Part shown: positions 1 through 11,796 of the stretch, one piece after another | Numbering within the stretch: position 1 is the first letter of the stretch | Layout: every line of letters starts with the position of its first letter | NCBI GenBank assembly: GCA_030435675.1 | Contig: CM059621.1 | Coordinates: forward strand, 5,890,001 to 5,954,000 | Source of the DNA: Steinernema hermaphroditum | Lineage: Eukaryota; Nematoda; Chromadorea; Rhabditida; Steinernematidae | DNA: 64,000 nucleotides | Direction of reading: 5' to 3' | Notes under the pieces: model-generated | The model's database searches: none | Seen by the model: the letters and a program-made list of their open reading frames with translations, nothing else | Told to the model about the DNA's origin: nothing | Made by a program: the position numbers and the translations under genes

Positions 1-1383
1 AAAGAAAAATCTGTGCCCAAGCTGTCTAGCATAGGTCCAAAGCTCAACTGTCTGAAAATAGACCTAAGCTTAGGCTTGGCTTAAGCTGTCTAGCATGGGC
101 TCAAAGGTCAACTGTCTGAGAATAAGCCTAGCCCCCCCCCCCCTCTTTGCATATGTTCTAGACCTAGGCTGGGCTTAGGCTATCTAGATATTTCTGGTTG
201 CGGGCGAGCGAAGCAAATCCACCATTCATTTTCGTGCAAGAGCGTCGCTTGGCTTGTACCGTCAGAAAGGTCTCACCACATTTTTTCTAAAGACCGTCAG
301 TGGCTGGGGCGCAAGCGGAAGTTCCGTCACAACAATCGGGAACAGCTAAAATGGAATTATCCGATTACAACATACCTATGTATCTCTATGCTATGTACTT
401 TAGGCATGTCGCGGCACTTTAGGCTCATGTGCAGTTATCTTTGGATTGTTTAAATGGTGTGTAGTATTGTTATTTTGTATTGTTTTCAAGTTTTTAATCT
501 TTTGTTTTCGTTTCCGCAAATTCAACGGGTAAATACAGCGCGTGTCTTCAGGTATGTGTTATTTGCCGATTTACTTGGCCACTTGAGAATCACTGAAACA
601 ATTGTCGATGAAAAGGATATCCTCTCCTTTTTGAGAACGACATCATTTTTGATGTGTCTATATTTAGTTATTGGCACAAACACTTCATGACCTTACGGTC
701 ATTAATAATATTTTTTGATATTTCAGCACATTAGCCATCAAGGCATTAAAATAATAACACAATTGTTGAAACGAACGCCTATCCTACAGGGAATACCGAT
801 GTGAATGAATCAAATTATTTTGAGTACATAAGCCATGTTTTTCAGACTTTTAATCTGATTTGCTGTAACGTTCGTCAAGCGACCTTGTACAGCCAAAATA
901 CGTTTAAATGCTTTTTGTGCCAACGTCACACCGGAGAGTTCAGCGAAGAAAAATGAGAATGAACTCTTTCTTGTCACACTCACATAACGCGAGCAAATTT
1001 GCAAACTGATTTTTCCATTAGCGTGTCAATATTTTGTACTTCGTTGAACAACTCTAATAATCACTAGTGACTTTTCATCATTTCATCTCCAAACGTGTTG
1101 TCGTCTTCAGTATGATGCCCCGCACGTGCACAATTGGAAAACGGACGAATGTTGGGGCGCTAGCACAACGTGACGGAAAGCCACGCCCGCCATAAATGCA
1201 ATTTTGAGTTCGTATTAGATACGAAACAACTCGTAATTTTGCTTCTTATAATTTATATGTGGTTTCTGTTGCGCTCCGTTGGTCTCGATCTATGCGATCC
1301 GAAATAGGAGACACTGTTAGACAGTTGTCCCGTACATCGTTGTTTCAACTTCTAATGCTAACATCTAATTTTTAGAAATTGCG
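1..1383. repeat. Intergenic: short tandem duplication and poly-C tract
   Basis: No convincing gene. A roughly 50-bp sequence containing AAGCTGTCTAGCAT is present at about 18-63 and again at about 84-132, a period near 66 bp, immediately followed by a run of about 13 C at 130-142. The rest is unstructured AT-rich sequence forming the upstream region of the receptor gene at 1384. Confidence 0.6.
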
Positions 1384-2343
1384 ATGCCCAGCGACGCCAT
1401 CGGCTCGTTGCTCTACTATCTGATCGCTGGAGTCGGCCTCATTTTTGGACTGTTCTTCATCTACATTGTCGTCACTAAATCGCCGCCAACTTTACGAGTT
1501 TATCGAAACACGATCTTGAACCTGGTCGTATGGTACATGATAGCGATGTTCACCTTCGGCTTCATGCAACAGCCCATCAACACAATGTACGAGGGCAGAT
1601 CATGTCCAAAATTCGTTGGACTCGTCTCCTACTTCGATCGGAATGTCCACGTGGCTGTTACAGTAGCCATCGGGATCAGCTGCGAAAATACAGTGCTGGC
1701 GATGTGCATATGCTTCTTCTACCGCTACGATCAAATACGGGGTCTTAACGCTACGGTCACCTCGCGCAGTTCGTACCGAATGCTCATTTGTGGAGCTATT
1801 CATGTTGTCGGCTCACTCGTATCTGGTATGGGGTGCTACCTTCTTATTTCGTCCGCCAATCTCGTGAAAAGCGATGGAGCTTACATGATGTGCTTCGAGG
1901 ATTCGAACTATTCTTTGGTAGCCGCGCTAAACTTCGTGGAGGGTCTCGCTATTACAGTCGCAGCTGCAACCATCACAGTGCTCAGTGTGAAGAGTATCCG
2001 AATCCTAAAATCCAAAAGAGAGCTGATGTGTCCTCGAACATACCGTCTTCAGAAACGTCTCACTCTCAGTTTGGTGATCATGGCCATTCTTCCTATCCTC
2101 TTTGACTTCGTGCCTTTTATAATCGGCAGCGTTTGCATGTACTTCAAATTTTACTACAGCTATCTGGTGTACGAAGTTGCTTGTCGCACTCCGTTTCTGG
2201 AAGTGGTTCTGAGTTGCGCCGTTACTCTTGGTTTCGTCACACCCTACCGGGAAGCGATCCTACGTATTGTGCGAAAGAAGACTGTTATTCCATCTATAGT
2301 AAGCATAGTTGTGACTAGCGCTAGTCACCATTCAGAAACGTAG
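1384..2343 (+). CDS. Str-superfamily 7TM chemoreceptor, intronless
   Basis: A single 319-residue open frame with about seven hydrophobic segments, the usual length for a nematode serpentine chemoreceptor. After TM1 it has KSPPTLRVYRNTILNL, then CICFFYRY at the end of TM3, a long hydrophobic stretch after RLQKRLTLSL (TM6), and TPYREAIL after TM7. These features fit the Str superfamily (srd/srh/sri-like); I cannot assign the exact subfamily. It would act in the ciliary membrane of chemosensory neurons. The start is the first ATG after a TTTTTAG acceptor at about 1375, which suggests trans-splicing. The lack of introns is unusual for this class and is shared with the paralogue at 35594 and the receptor at 46939. 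Confidence 0.85.
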   Translation: MPSDAIGSLLYYLIAGVGLIFGLFFIYIVVTKSPPTLRVYRNTILNLVVWYMIAMFTFGFMQQPINTMYEGRSCPKFVGLVSYFDRNVHVAVTVAIGISCENTVLAMCICFFYRYDQIRGLNATVTSRSSYRMLICGAIHVVGSLVSGMGCYLLISSANLVKSDGAYMMCFEDSNYSLVAALNFVEGLAITVAAATITVLSVKSIRILKSKRELMCPRTYRLQKRLTLSLVIMAILPILFDFVPFIIGSVCMYFKFYYSYLVYEVACRTPFLEVVLSCAVTLGFVTPYREAILRIVRKKTVIPSIVSIVVTSASHHSET

Positions 2344-4877
2344 AAAACACTAGAGATGCTTGCAGTTCGACGTTCAGCAGCGTCCAATCCAAATTCTAAG
2401 CTATCGTCTCTACCTTTCTGTCCAATATTTCCTCATTGGGTAAGCAACTCACATTTTCCTTATTCTGTTCCGTAGCTCCTTTGGTCGTGCTTCTGTCAAC
2501 ATGCGCCCGGATCACACCGCTTTGAGTTTCATTTATGCACCGCTAGCAACCTGCATGCTTGTGTGAAGATCTAGTTTATGCGAATGTAACTCTTACTGCT
2601 GTATAAATCACATTGAATATAGTCAAAAACAGTGTTCAACAACGAAAGGCATGTCGAAGATAAGACCATGTACATAGCTTCACGTGACTCAGAAGTCAAA
2701 TATTACTTGATATGTCTTGGAACAGTGAATGTTTGTAGAAACAAATGCTGTGATGGCAATCATATTTTAGTAACAGTGATCAAAACAACACACTATAGCA
2801 TCGGTACAAAACATTCCAGCTAATTTAGAGTCGCATGACCTGGCTAACATGCGTATGACCCACACTGTGGCAACGGGAACAATATCGTTGTATGTTACCA
2901 TGAAACCAAAAAAATTAAATCAAAAATAATTAGCTGATTCAACCTCCGTCCCGACGGTAACGTCAGTTCTTCGAAGTCCCTTTAATTAGTTTCAGCTACG
3001 GCTCCAAACAGAACAATGCATTATTTAGTTCTCGTTTCAAACGGTTATTCAATGATACTGTAATTCATTTTCATTTCAATTACTTTTGACTCAATGGCAT
3101 TCACCATGCGCGATGTCTCATATTGCACAATGAAGTACCGTAGATCGCCGCGAGATAATCGGTGATGCATCTCTTCCTTCTTTGACATAGGGCACGACGT
3201 CGAAGTTGAATTCATGCTCCAAAGGGTCGCAAACAGGCTTCTTTTTCCACATATCTTCCACGAGTATCTTCTAGTTCATTGAGCATGTGCCTGACACAAG
3301 AGGCTGTGTTCTCCGGAATGCTGCATCAAATTGGATTCAAATCAGCGCAAAAACAGCGGAATAATCGCCTTCTCCCAAAATTCGGGAGACTACCGACGCC
3401 CATTTCTGCTTTCGATTCGACGCATAAAATCTTCTTGAATTGAAGCAAAAGTTTGAGCAAAAACACGTTCTATACAGACCGAACAATTTAGTCCATAGCG
3501 TGACAAGTACCAATCGGAAGATTCCCCATTTACCATGTGTGAATGAAATGTTCAAAGGTCGTGCGTTGTAATCAGTGTTCATTTTGATTGTAGCTAGCTA
3601 CGAGTTCAGTCTCCCTTAATGTTCATTTCGCACATCATCTTGTACAAGCTCAAATCATTTTGATCGTTGTGGCCTAGTTATTTGTCTTAACCCTCCGCTA
3701 CACGCCCTCTTGTTTCCCTCATGCTGTTCCCATCAACACACTAACATGTTATCAACTTTTGCAAGAAAAAAAAGAGCAGACCAAACAAATACGAAATGTA
3801 TTTTCACGCCCTTGAGTTCAATTTTGGGTCTTTTTAAGAATAACAGCGGTATTTCCAGGGACATTGAATGTACTATATTGCCGACGGACAATTTAGCAAA
3901 AAAAGTATCGTTTTCTTCAGGACAACTAGAAACTGTAAATTGCGGGCTACATCAAAGATCGTTTAACAAGAGGACGTTCCAAAATGTCCGCTTCGGATCG
4001 AGCTGAAAACTCGCGACCTTTTATCACATAGCAAACGCCGACAAAGGCGAAAACATCTGTTGTAAAAGAGTGTTGTCTGGGTCACACTTATCATATGTCT
4101 GTGCCATAACTATCGCGCCGCGGCGCAAGATCCTCAATTACGAATAAACACAATGTGAGCGACGGTCGGCTTATGAGAGTACTCTCCAACACAATCTGAT
4201 CCACGTTGTCAAAACCAAACAACAAGCATTCGGTCCTCGAATTCACGACGACCCGACTATTATCACTTATCAAACCCACAAATTGTGTTATCGTTTATTC
4301 AATCCAGGAAATGCTTATTCACCAATCGGGCAACGGCACAAAACAACCGACCCGTAGGCGCTACGTACACGAAAGGACGGACTACAAAGGCAGTTATTGG
4401 TCCTGGTTATACTGTAGACGATTTTCTAGAAGGTTCCATAGACAATAGACAGTTTTCTGCATAATTAAAGGAAAAATGATTGTCGACGACAGATCGAATA
4501 TGCTTCTTTTCTGTCCACTGTCATCGTAGAGTGGCACACGTTTTATCTCCGCAGAATGCTGCACAGAGCCTTCTGCAACGCCTCATCAAACATCTCAGAT
4601 CACGCGGCTATGCATCAAGAATTCATTATTATTGCTGTGACACCGATTTTTTACATTAAGAAGGATGACAAAGCAAGCTATGAGATGGGAGAATAGCAAA
4701 GCTATGAGCAAGCTATGAGAAGAAGAATAACAAAGCAAGCTATAAGATTTTTCCAACGGGAAAACAGAGTTCAGAACTTAGAAACCCGTGTGCTTCGACT
4801 CATAACCATTAGCGTTTTCACATGTCGCTTGATGGACCTAGGATTAAGCACGCATTAGCATCCGTTGTGTGGGTTGC
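2344..4877. other. Intergenic, no gene seen
   Basis: Contains only short open frames without domain-like composition or splice context. The one structured part is 4668-4752, where AAGCAAGCTATGAGA-like units recur imperfectly about five times. Confidence 0.5.
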
Positions 4878-5839
4878 TTACGAGTTGAAGAAAAGAGTTG
4901 AGATAGCAAAGAAACCAGAGTCGACAATCCACCAGAGTGTCGTAATAACGTCTCTGTAGGGCGAATGCGGCATTAGGCTGACACCGAAAAAGAACCACAG
5001 GAGATATGTCATCTCGTACGCAAAAGAAATCATGGCGACGATAAGAATCCGAAACTCCACTTTGAGTGACTGAGCCTCAGCTTTTGTTCTACCTATTTTT
5101 CGCATCTAAAATACACTGGTGTCGATGTTAATCTTTCCAATGGCTCACAATACCTTTATGAGAAAACCGAATATGATGCAGTAGAGAAGAAAAATGAGCG
5201 CGAGAATCACGAAGTCAATGATGACTTCCGTTTTCTTCAGAATCAGCGCCCCGGCCTCTTCCGTGTAGAACCAGTGAAGGAACTGGTGACTGCAGCAGTA
5301 GCCAAAGTCGAAGTCGGGAAGTAGGAAAGCGACGAGATATGCGAAAGCAAGGATCCAAGCGGCGGAGAGGACGACGATGCTGATTCTGGAGCACTTCTTT
5401 GGGGAGATGATGACAAAACAAAGGAGACGATCGACAGCCAAGGAAAGGGAAAGGCCAATGTATAGGAACCATCCGGACTGGAGGACCGCTCCAAGTATCT
5501 GCAAAGCAGGCGGTGAACTTTGATGATTTGATGAGTCATCTTCTTTACCTTATTGACATGGTCCTCAATCATGTCAGTAAACGTTATGATGCCTCCCACT
5601 AACTGAACGGTAAGTTGAACTATGCATGCCAAACAGATGCATCGGACGATTCTGTAGGTCGCTGTTTGGAGTTCTTTGCTTTTCCACAAAGTCTAAAAAT
5701 AAGTGTTAGCATGATGTTACGTGTTTATACTCACTACAAAGAGGATCCCATTAATGAAAAGGAACAGAGAAGATAGAAGAATGTAAAGAAGGCCAACAAT
5801 ACGAACCACCAAAGGAGAGAGCTGGTCGACGTGTTCCAT
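4878..5839 (-). CDS. Srt/Srx-like 7TM chemoreceptor, four exons
   Basis: Exons (minus strand) 5839-5735, 5692-5549, 5498-5154 and 5105-4878 join in phase 0 to a 273-residue protein; introns are 42, 50 and 48 bp. Predicted topology is 7TM: TM1 in exon 1 (residues about 10-35), TM2 in exon 2, TM3 beginning SGWFLYIGLSLSLAVDRLLC (an aspartate-arginine motif at the TM3 end typical of Srx, Srsx and Srt receptors), then three further segments and a final TM ending ISTLFFNS. The protein stops right after TM7, so it lacks a cytoplasmic tail and is about 40 residues shorter than usual. Family assignment is by motif pattern only; Srt or Srx are both possible. Likely an odorant receptor in sensory cilia. 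Confidence 0.75.
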
Positions 5840-7429
5840 GGCCACACTACAACTAACCAAACGATCAGCGCCTAGTCTGAAAAGAAAAGCGGTATGTGGT
5901 GTGCGTTTTTATGCACTCAAATGAATAGGGTTGTAGCAACTACCGCTTTTCACACAAGTCTATAGAAGTTAATTGTGTGAACAAAGCCTCACTACGTCGT
6001 CAAACAAAAATGGATACACTTCCTTGGAAAACAAAGGGTAAGACTAATTGCATGCCTCGTGAATGAACATCGCAACTAAAAGGATCTCAACCGAAACCAT
6101 CAAAAGTTGAAGGTAACATCCGATATGAAGGTAACGTCCGAGTTACAATGTGACTCATAGCTGTTATATCCGAGATTGCTCAGCCAATTTGAGCAACACG
6201 CATTAAAAATGATCGCTTATTCCAATGGTGACTATCCACTTTCGCAGTATGAAGCAAGTAATTTGAATCGACCACAGTGGTCACTTGGCTGTCAACATAC
6301 AGTGGTCACATACAGTGTTTAGTCCTTCGATCCGGCGAGCGGCCTCTGAAGAAGGAGTTGACCTCTCGTGTTTCAGTCAGCCAAGCGTAGTTAGATTTCC
6401 CTTCACAAGTTGTGTTACCAGCTTCTGGTACTTTCATCGGTAGGAAAGGTCGTGGTGGTGAGGATGGATACCGCATCTTTTTCGATGTACAAAGAGCGCT
6501 TATGAGCACCTAGTAATTGTGATTAAACTATAGTGATTATGAGCTCTATGGTAAAGAATCCCAGATCTGTTCATGTGACTTTTTTTCATAACGGAAAACG
6601 CTATTTGGAAATGCTATTACATGTGCCGACTCCAGCTGCATAGCATAAGTGCCCATGGTTCAGATGTTATTTTTTGAAGTAAGCCAATAAGGGGTGAAAA
6701 TATATAGGAAGCCAATTTCTTTAACAGTCTAGATATAAACGACAATGAGCTTTAAACTTTAACTGACAAGAGAACACCAAACGAAACGACAATCACCACA
6801 AAAGTTATTTTATCTTGAGAGCAAAATATTCTCAGCAGCACGCATAAAACAGCTGTATCCAATATGAATTCATCGGTAGATGCACCAAAATAAAAGGTAT
6901 CGCTTATTCCCATGAACCGAAGAAGTGAAAAAGAACTTTAATACGGGTCGTGAGTAGCGTTTCACATAAAAGTGTTTTTGTTCCAAGAACAGAATGATGA
7001 GTGCGTGTGCTCGAAAAAATGGTCGGATAGCTATTATAGGATCCACCGAAGAGTCAAAAGATGGCTTTGAGTTGATTATGTGGTTCTCTTTGAGAACATT
7101 ATGTCTCTCCGAAGATAGCAATTAAGGTCGTTGTTAAAAACAGGATACGATCAAGCCGTAAACAGAACGAAAACATGCTATTTTTTTACAGCTGCTCTCC
7201 TGGAAGCTTCCGATGTTTCCCTCTTCTGATGACGCGGAGTCTTTTTGCTCCCAATGAACCGTACTATCGAGGATTGCCACTGTGTGACCTCCTAGAGGAA
7301 GTCATCTACCACTGTGCAAATCTGTGTATGCATAATCTGTGCAGCAACCAATAAATCATACTAAACGCACAAAGGTGACATAAATGTGGCATAAAGATCC
7401 AAACAACAACAAATTCTACGAGCATAAGA
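5840..7429. other. Intergenic, no gene seen
   Basis: No supported gene. Short duplicated phrases are visible (GAAGGTAAC near 6112 and 6128; CAGTGGTCAC near 6272 and 6300) but nothing resembling an element with defined ends. Confidence 0.45.
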
Positions 7430-8757
7430 TCAATTCTGGAGATCTTCTTTGTTTGCACCAGTCTTGTATGGAAAATACTTCGGCACGGCTTCTTTCATGA
7501 TCTTATGAAATACCAACATCATCTGCTTGTGCGCAAATATTTGTTGTTCACTGAGCTCAGCGACCTTCTTCTTATGCACTGTCTAATATAACCGAATTAA
7601 CTGTTATCTTCACTTACGAAACTCACGTTGAGATGAGCAGTCATACTCGACGCAACAAGTTGGGAGCTGCAACCATCAAAGAGGCACTTGTACCTCAAAT
7701 TCAAATGGTGGGCAATGTGGGTACGACGAGATGCACTGGTTTTCATGATTTGACCACATTCTCTACACTTCGGATCCTCGAAATCTCTGGATGTGCACGT
7801 CACTTTCGTATCGTTAAAGCGGATGAACGATTCGGGTGGGAAATACTTGTCACGGACCTTCTTGGCTTGCTCGTAAAATGACTTCTGGGATTTCGTATAC
7901 TGACAGTACTGCTGCGCACTCAAGTGCTCCACATAGCGAACATGTGTACGCTAAATTCTCCGGGTGACCGAGGATATTTGTAAGATATATATACCTTTAG
8001 ATGACCGAATAAACTGCCTGGACAGTATACGACTTTCTCGCAGCCCTCGATAATACAAGGGACGGGGATCCGTTCATGAACACCGATGTGATTTAGTATT
8101 TGGACACCTATCCCTCGATATTCTTTCTTGCACATCTGACACTAAACCAAATGATCAATAATGAGTGTTGATAGGCATTCTTCACCTTCCAGATCTCAAT
8201 ACATTCTTTGTTTTCGTGCTTTAAATGCAATCGACGATGATAAGCATACATCCTGAGCACGGACGGCATGTGGATTCCCATTCTGTCCACTTTGCGACCG
8301 TAATCCTTCCTAATTTCCTTGTTGAACAACAACTTCAGCGCTTCCGAATTTTGGCGTTCGTAGAAGTAGTCGAAAACGGCCAACTCGGGAGTGATCTTCA
8401 CTTTTGACCGCTCTGAAACAGTCCTAAGCAACGATTCAAGGCAATATCCACACGAACTTGAAGAGTTTGAAGGCTCTTTCCGCTCACTCGTTTCGGCTGC
8501 TTCACATTTCTCCTCCTTCGAATCCTCTCTGACCTTTTCCAGTGCCGATAGGAAGGAACTTCGATCGAAGCGATGCTGAAGTCTTCTGATTAGTTTTCTA
8601 CTGACAACAGGCTTACATCGCCTTGTTCTAGCTGATGGCATCTATTCTTCCCGAACATCTCCAGTAGCAGTTCCGGCTTCGTTCGTTTCACGAAGTTATA
8701 GACGACAGCATCGACGTCCAGAGGGCGAACAGAAGACGGAGTTGAAGGCGGAACCAT
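7430..8757 (-). CDS. C2H2 zinc-finger protein, five exons
   Basis: Exons 8757-8617, 8575-8186, 8141-7995, 7950-7627 and 7582-7430 are all in phase 0 and give 384 residues. Four zinc fingers are visible: C178-x2-C181-x13-H195-x3-H199; C206-x4-C211-x12-H224-x4-H229; C288-x2-C291 with a His pair near 304-308; C315-x4-C320-x11-H332-x4-H337. Introns 3 and 4 fall between the two histidines of fingers 2 and 4. The N-terminal 170 residues carry acidic and serine-rich stretches and no recognised domain; the C-terminal 50 residues are basic. The start is the first ATG after TTTCAG at 8764, a probable trans-splice site; an internal ATG at 8641 also opens the frame if the 41-bp first intron is not used. 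Probably a nuclear DNA- or RNA-binding regulator; I do not recognise an orthologue. Confidence 0.78.
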
Positions 8758-9026
8758 GATACCCTGAAATTGAAGTGATCGATGCGGACAAAAAACACTG
8801 ATTACGCATATCGACAAACGCTTTACATCATTCATCCGCTCTTGCAGTCCAGAAATATCGAAAACAACTGCAACTCCTCAAAAACGGATAAACATGACTG
8901 TACTAAAACGTTTAAATCGAAAAAAATGCCGAGGTACCGTAACCCACTGCGGATCAGGGTCAAAGAGAGTGTGGTATGAATGCAAAACGCCAAGAAAATG
9001 GACACGAACAAGGCAACGCAGCAACT

Positions 9027-10381
9027 TTACTCTACGCAGCAAAACTCTTGAATATCAAAACATCGAACAAAGTTATCACGACTTCCTACGACCAGCTTGT
9101 ATCCGGTCCCGGTTTTCACAACCACAGCAGTTCCAAACGCTTCTCCTTCCAACTGAAGTAGCTTTTTCGCAGACGGACTTCTTGTTCCATCGGCGAGTAG
9201 AATTTCTTTGCGTATACATACCACAGTCCCTAAATTTGTAACATTCATGGCGACAGTAACGGAGAAATGAACCTGCTGTAGAAGAAACCAAGAGAAAATC
9301 GTCAACTATAACGGGAGCCCTGACAAGTAGGGAGTCCTTCCATAAAATAGTCTTTCGGAGTTCGAATTTCACGCCGTTGAAATGAACGACGTGGATAGTT
9401 CCATTTTACCCACAAGAAACTAGGTCGGAGTCGGACACAACGCAGGGAGAGTCTTAATGATGTGCTTGGAGATCAATCTTCGAAAGTTCCTACAGCATCC
9501 CGCATATAAGATGAGAAAACATTGCGCTTATACCTTGAAGGAATGACTGTGCAACGCTATCGTACCCGTCACCGTAGTCACAATGAACCCGCAGCTTGAA
9601 AAAGGTATCACAGGAGCAAACACAGGCGTAACTCGTAACCGCTTCTCTAACCACCTTCTCTAATCTCTAATTCGTCTTTCACCAACTTTCCCTACGTCTC
9701 TCTAACCTTCTCCTTCTTTTTCTCCTGTTTATTCCTCGCTAAATCCAAATTACCTCGATATTGAACTTCACCAACTTCCTCTACAAGTTGCAGATCAGAA
9801 ACGCTAGCTTTTCGTTCAGAATCCTTCAGAGACCCGTAATCCAAGACCTTCAGTAAATCAACCACTTTTCCTTCGTCAGATAAGGGAAGCCGATGCATCT
9901 CTCCCACCATCTCTTCCTCAATCAACGGCGCAAGCTTGAACAACAATTCAGTAGCTTGTAGGGAGGTGAATCCAAGATTCTGGAATGTTTCTTCCTTGTC
10001 TTCCTCCAAGGAGACACCGTACTCCTTGAAAATGCTCTTCACAGAGTCAGACGATTCCAGTTGAATTTGTTTCCGAGCTTCCGGGAGAAGTGCTTCGTCG
10101 TCGACCTTACCTAAATGTTCTTATAACGAAATAGTTTACCTACTCATACCATTTTTGGTAACAGGCCAGTCGTCAACATGACAAACAAGTCCCGGACGCT
10201 TATTGGAAGGTAGATGAGCAACGATGGCCTCCATGATCTCAGAATCGAGATGTTCTTCGGACTTGTAGAATAACACGGCAAAGTTTCTATCAAAAACGAT
10301 CTTCGCGAGGAGCACTTGACTGAATTCTTTCAGAACTAGATCTTCAACTTCTGTAGATGGCAGGATAGCGTTCGATTTGTT
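9027..10381 (-). pseudogene. AASDH/ACSF4-like adenylation-carrier-PQQ gene, truncated and disabled
   Basis: Reading on the minus strand, a spliced frame gives the C-terminal end of an AMP-binding domain (VTKNGKVDDEALLPEA spanning an intron at about 10141), a carrier-protein domain with the phosphopantetheine serine in LGFTSLQATELL, and beta-propeller blades ending LVVGSRDNFVRCFDI. That order (adenylation, carrier, PQQ-type propeller) is typical of AASDH/ACSF4, a cytosolic acyl-CoA-synthetase-like protein. Most of the adenylation domain is absent: upstream of 10381 there are only interspersed repeats and then an unrelated gene. In the propeller two in-frame TAA codons interrupt an otherwise conserved stretch (near 9454 and 9400), neither removed by the phased introns. 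I therefore call it a 5'-truncated pseudogene; sequencing error at both stops is the alternative. Confidence 0.75.
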
Positions 10382-10394
10382 CTAGAATTGCGAC

Positions 10395-11350
10395 GTCAAC
10401 ATACCGCAGGTGTGAAATTTTTTTGATTCTTTTTTTTGCGCTGCGTAGAGCTCGTCGAGTTACGTACATTACCGAAAAGAACGCCCAACATCCGACGCCG
10501 CCATGGTCAACTCCAATACTATCATATTGGATCTTAGTCATACTGCCCTATGGGTATAAGAATATTGTTATTGGTGACCATGGCGGCGTCGGATGTCGGG
10601 CGTTCTTTTCGGTAATGTACGTAACTCGACGAGCTCTACACAGCGCAGAAAAAAAGAATAAAAAAATTTCACACCTCCGAGGTAGGTGTACGGTACTAAC
10701 CACTGGACCCACCCCCGAAGAAATGTGTTCAAATGACCATTTTTCCGCAAATTTTTGTAATCTTTTTTTTGCTTCCTTTTCGTTTTTCTTTCCTTCTACG
10801 CTCCTAAAACGTTCATTACCATCCATTACCGATTAGATTGATGATAAAATGATAAGAAGCGTTTTTCGGATTTTTTCCGATAAAAAAGTGGCATGCTATC
10901 GGATGTAAGATCCAACATGATAGTATTGGAGTTGACCATGGCGGCGTCGGATGTCGGGCGTTCTTTTCGGTAATGTACGTAACTCGACGAGTTCTACGCA
11001 GCGCAACAAAAAGAATCGAAAAAAATTTCATGCCCGGGACCATATCCGGGGGTGACCAATTCTTCGGCGATCCCATACCGTAGCCTATGGGTATAAGTAT
11101 GTTATTGGAGGTACAGCAGATACACAAATTGACAATCGTATGAAGGCAATTAATATGTATTGGCGCATAAAATAGAAACAAACAATGGCGCATAACAATA
11201 GTATCACAGTTTCTTCACCGGTAATATCCACGCTGAACGAGGTATTCGTGCACATATTACGGAACACTGTTTCATTTGCAACAAACGACGAAGGAGGATG
11301 TCGGGTGTTCTTTTCGGTAAATAGACGTAACGCTCGCAACTTTACGCAGC
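10395..11350. repeat. Interspersed repeat cluster, inverted and direct copies
   Basis: A roughly 110-120 bp unit containing CATGGCGGCGTCGGATGT, then TTCTTTTCGGTAATGTACGT and an A-rich end, occurs on the minus strand at about 10403-10520, on the plus strand at about 10573-10682 and at 10921-11032, with a decayed copy near 11290-11350. The first two copies face each other across about 60 bp and could form a large hairpin. The phrase TGGGTATAAG ... TTATTGG accompanies the copies at 10550 and 11093. This looks like a non-autonomous mobile or MITE-like family that landed in the AASDH-like relic. Confidence 0.75.
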
Positions 11351-11374
11351 TATACGAAAAAAGAGAATCACAAA

Positions 11375-11574
11375 ATTGCAGAACATACGCAGATTAGGAT
11401 CATTAGCGCAACGCGCGGGCGTTTGCAGCCTAGGTCCCGGAACGAAGATCCTCCGCACCGTAACTGTACGAAAAAACATTGCAGAAGATACGCAGATTAC
11501 GATCATTAGCGCAGCGCGTGGACGTATGCAGGCTAGGTCCCGGAACGAAGATCCTCCGCACCGTAACATGCTTG
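11375..11574 (+). repeat. 103-bp tandem direct duplication
   Basis: Two copies with a 103-bp period: ATTGCAGAAxATACGCAGATTA at 11375 and 11478, each ending GAAGATCCTCCGCACCGTAAC. Copies are about 90 percent identical by eye. No coding function evident; lies 220 bp upstream of the next gene. Confidence 0.8.
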
Positions 11575-11796
11575 CGTGTTTGTTTGCGGTGTTTCCGCTG
11601 TTTGATTTTTTTCTCGGTCGCGCTGTTTCTCGCTCACCCAACCACCGGGAGAACTCACTTTTCGTGTTCCTTCCGCGCTTGGTAGGCTGCATTGCACCTA
11701 CTATCAGATGTGTACTAACCTGTCAGCGCGTCCGTACTTTGTTATTGTTAAAAGTTGTACTACATATCGGTTTTTCAGGGTACGACTGCATTCTAT

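Noticed and set aside
8590..8641. Unspliced read-through as the start of the zinc-finger gene
   Set aside because: Keeping the 41-bp intron gives a stop at 8590 from the upstream ATG; splicing GTAAGC to CTTCAG restores the frame exactly, so the upstream start was preferred.
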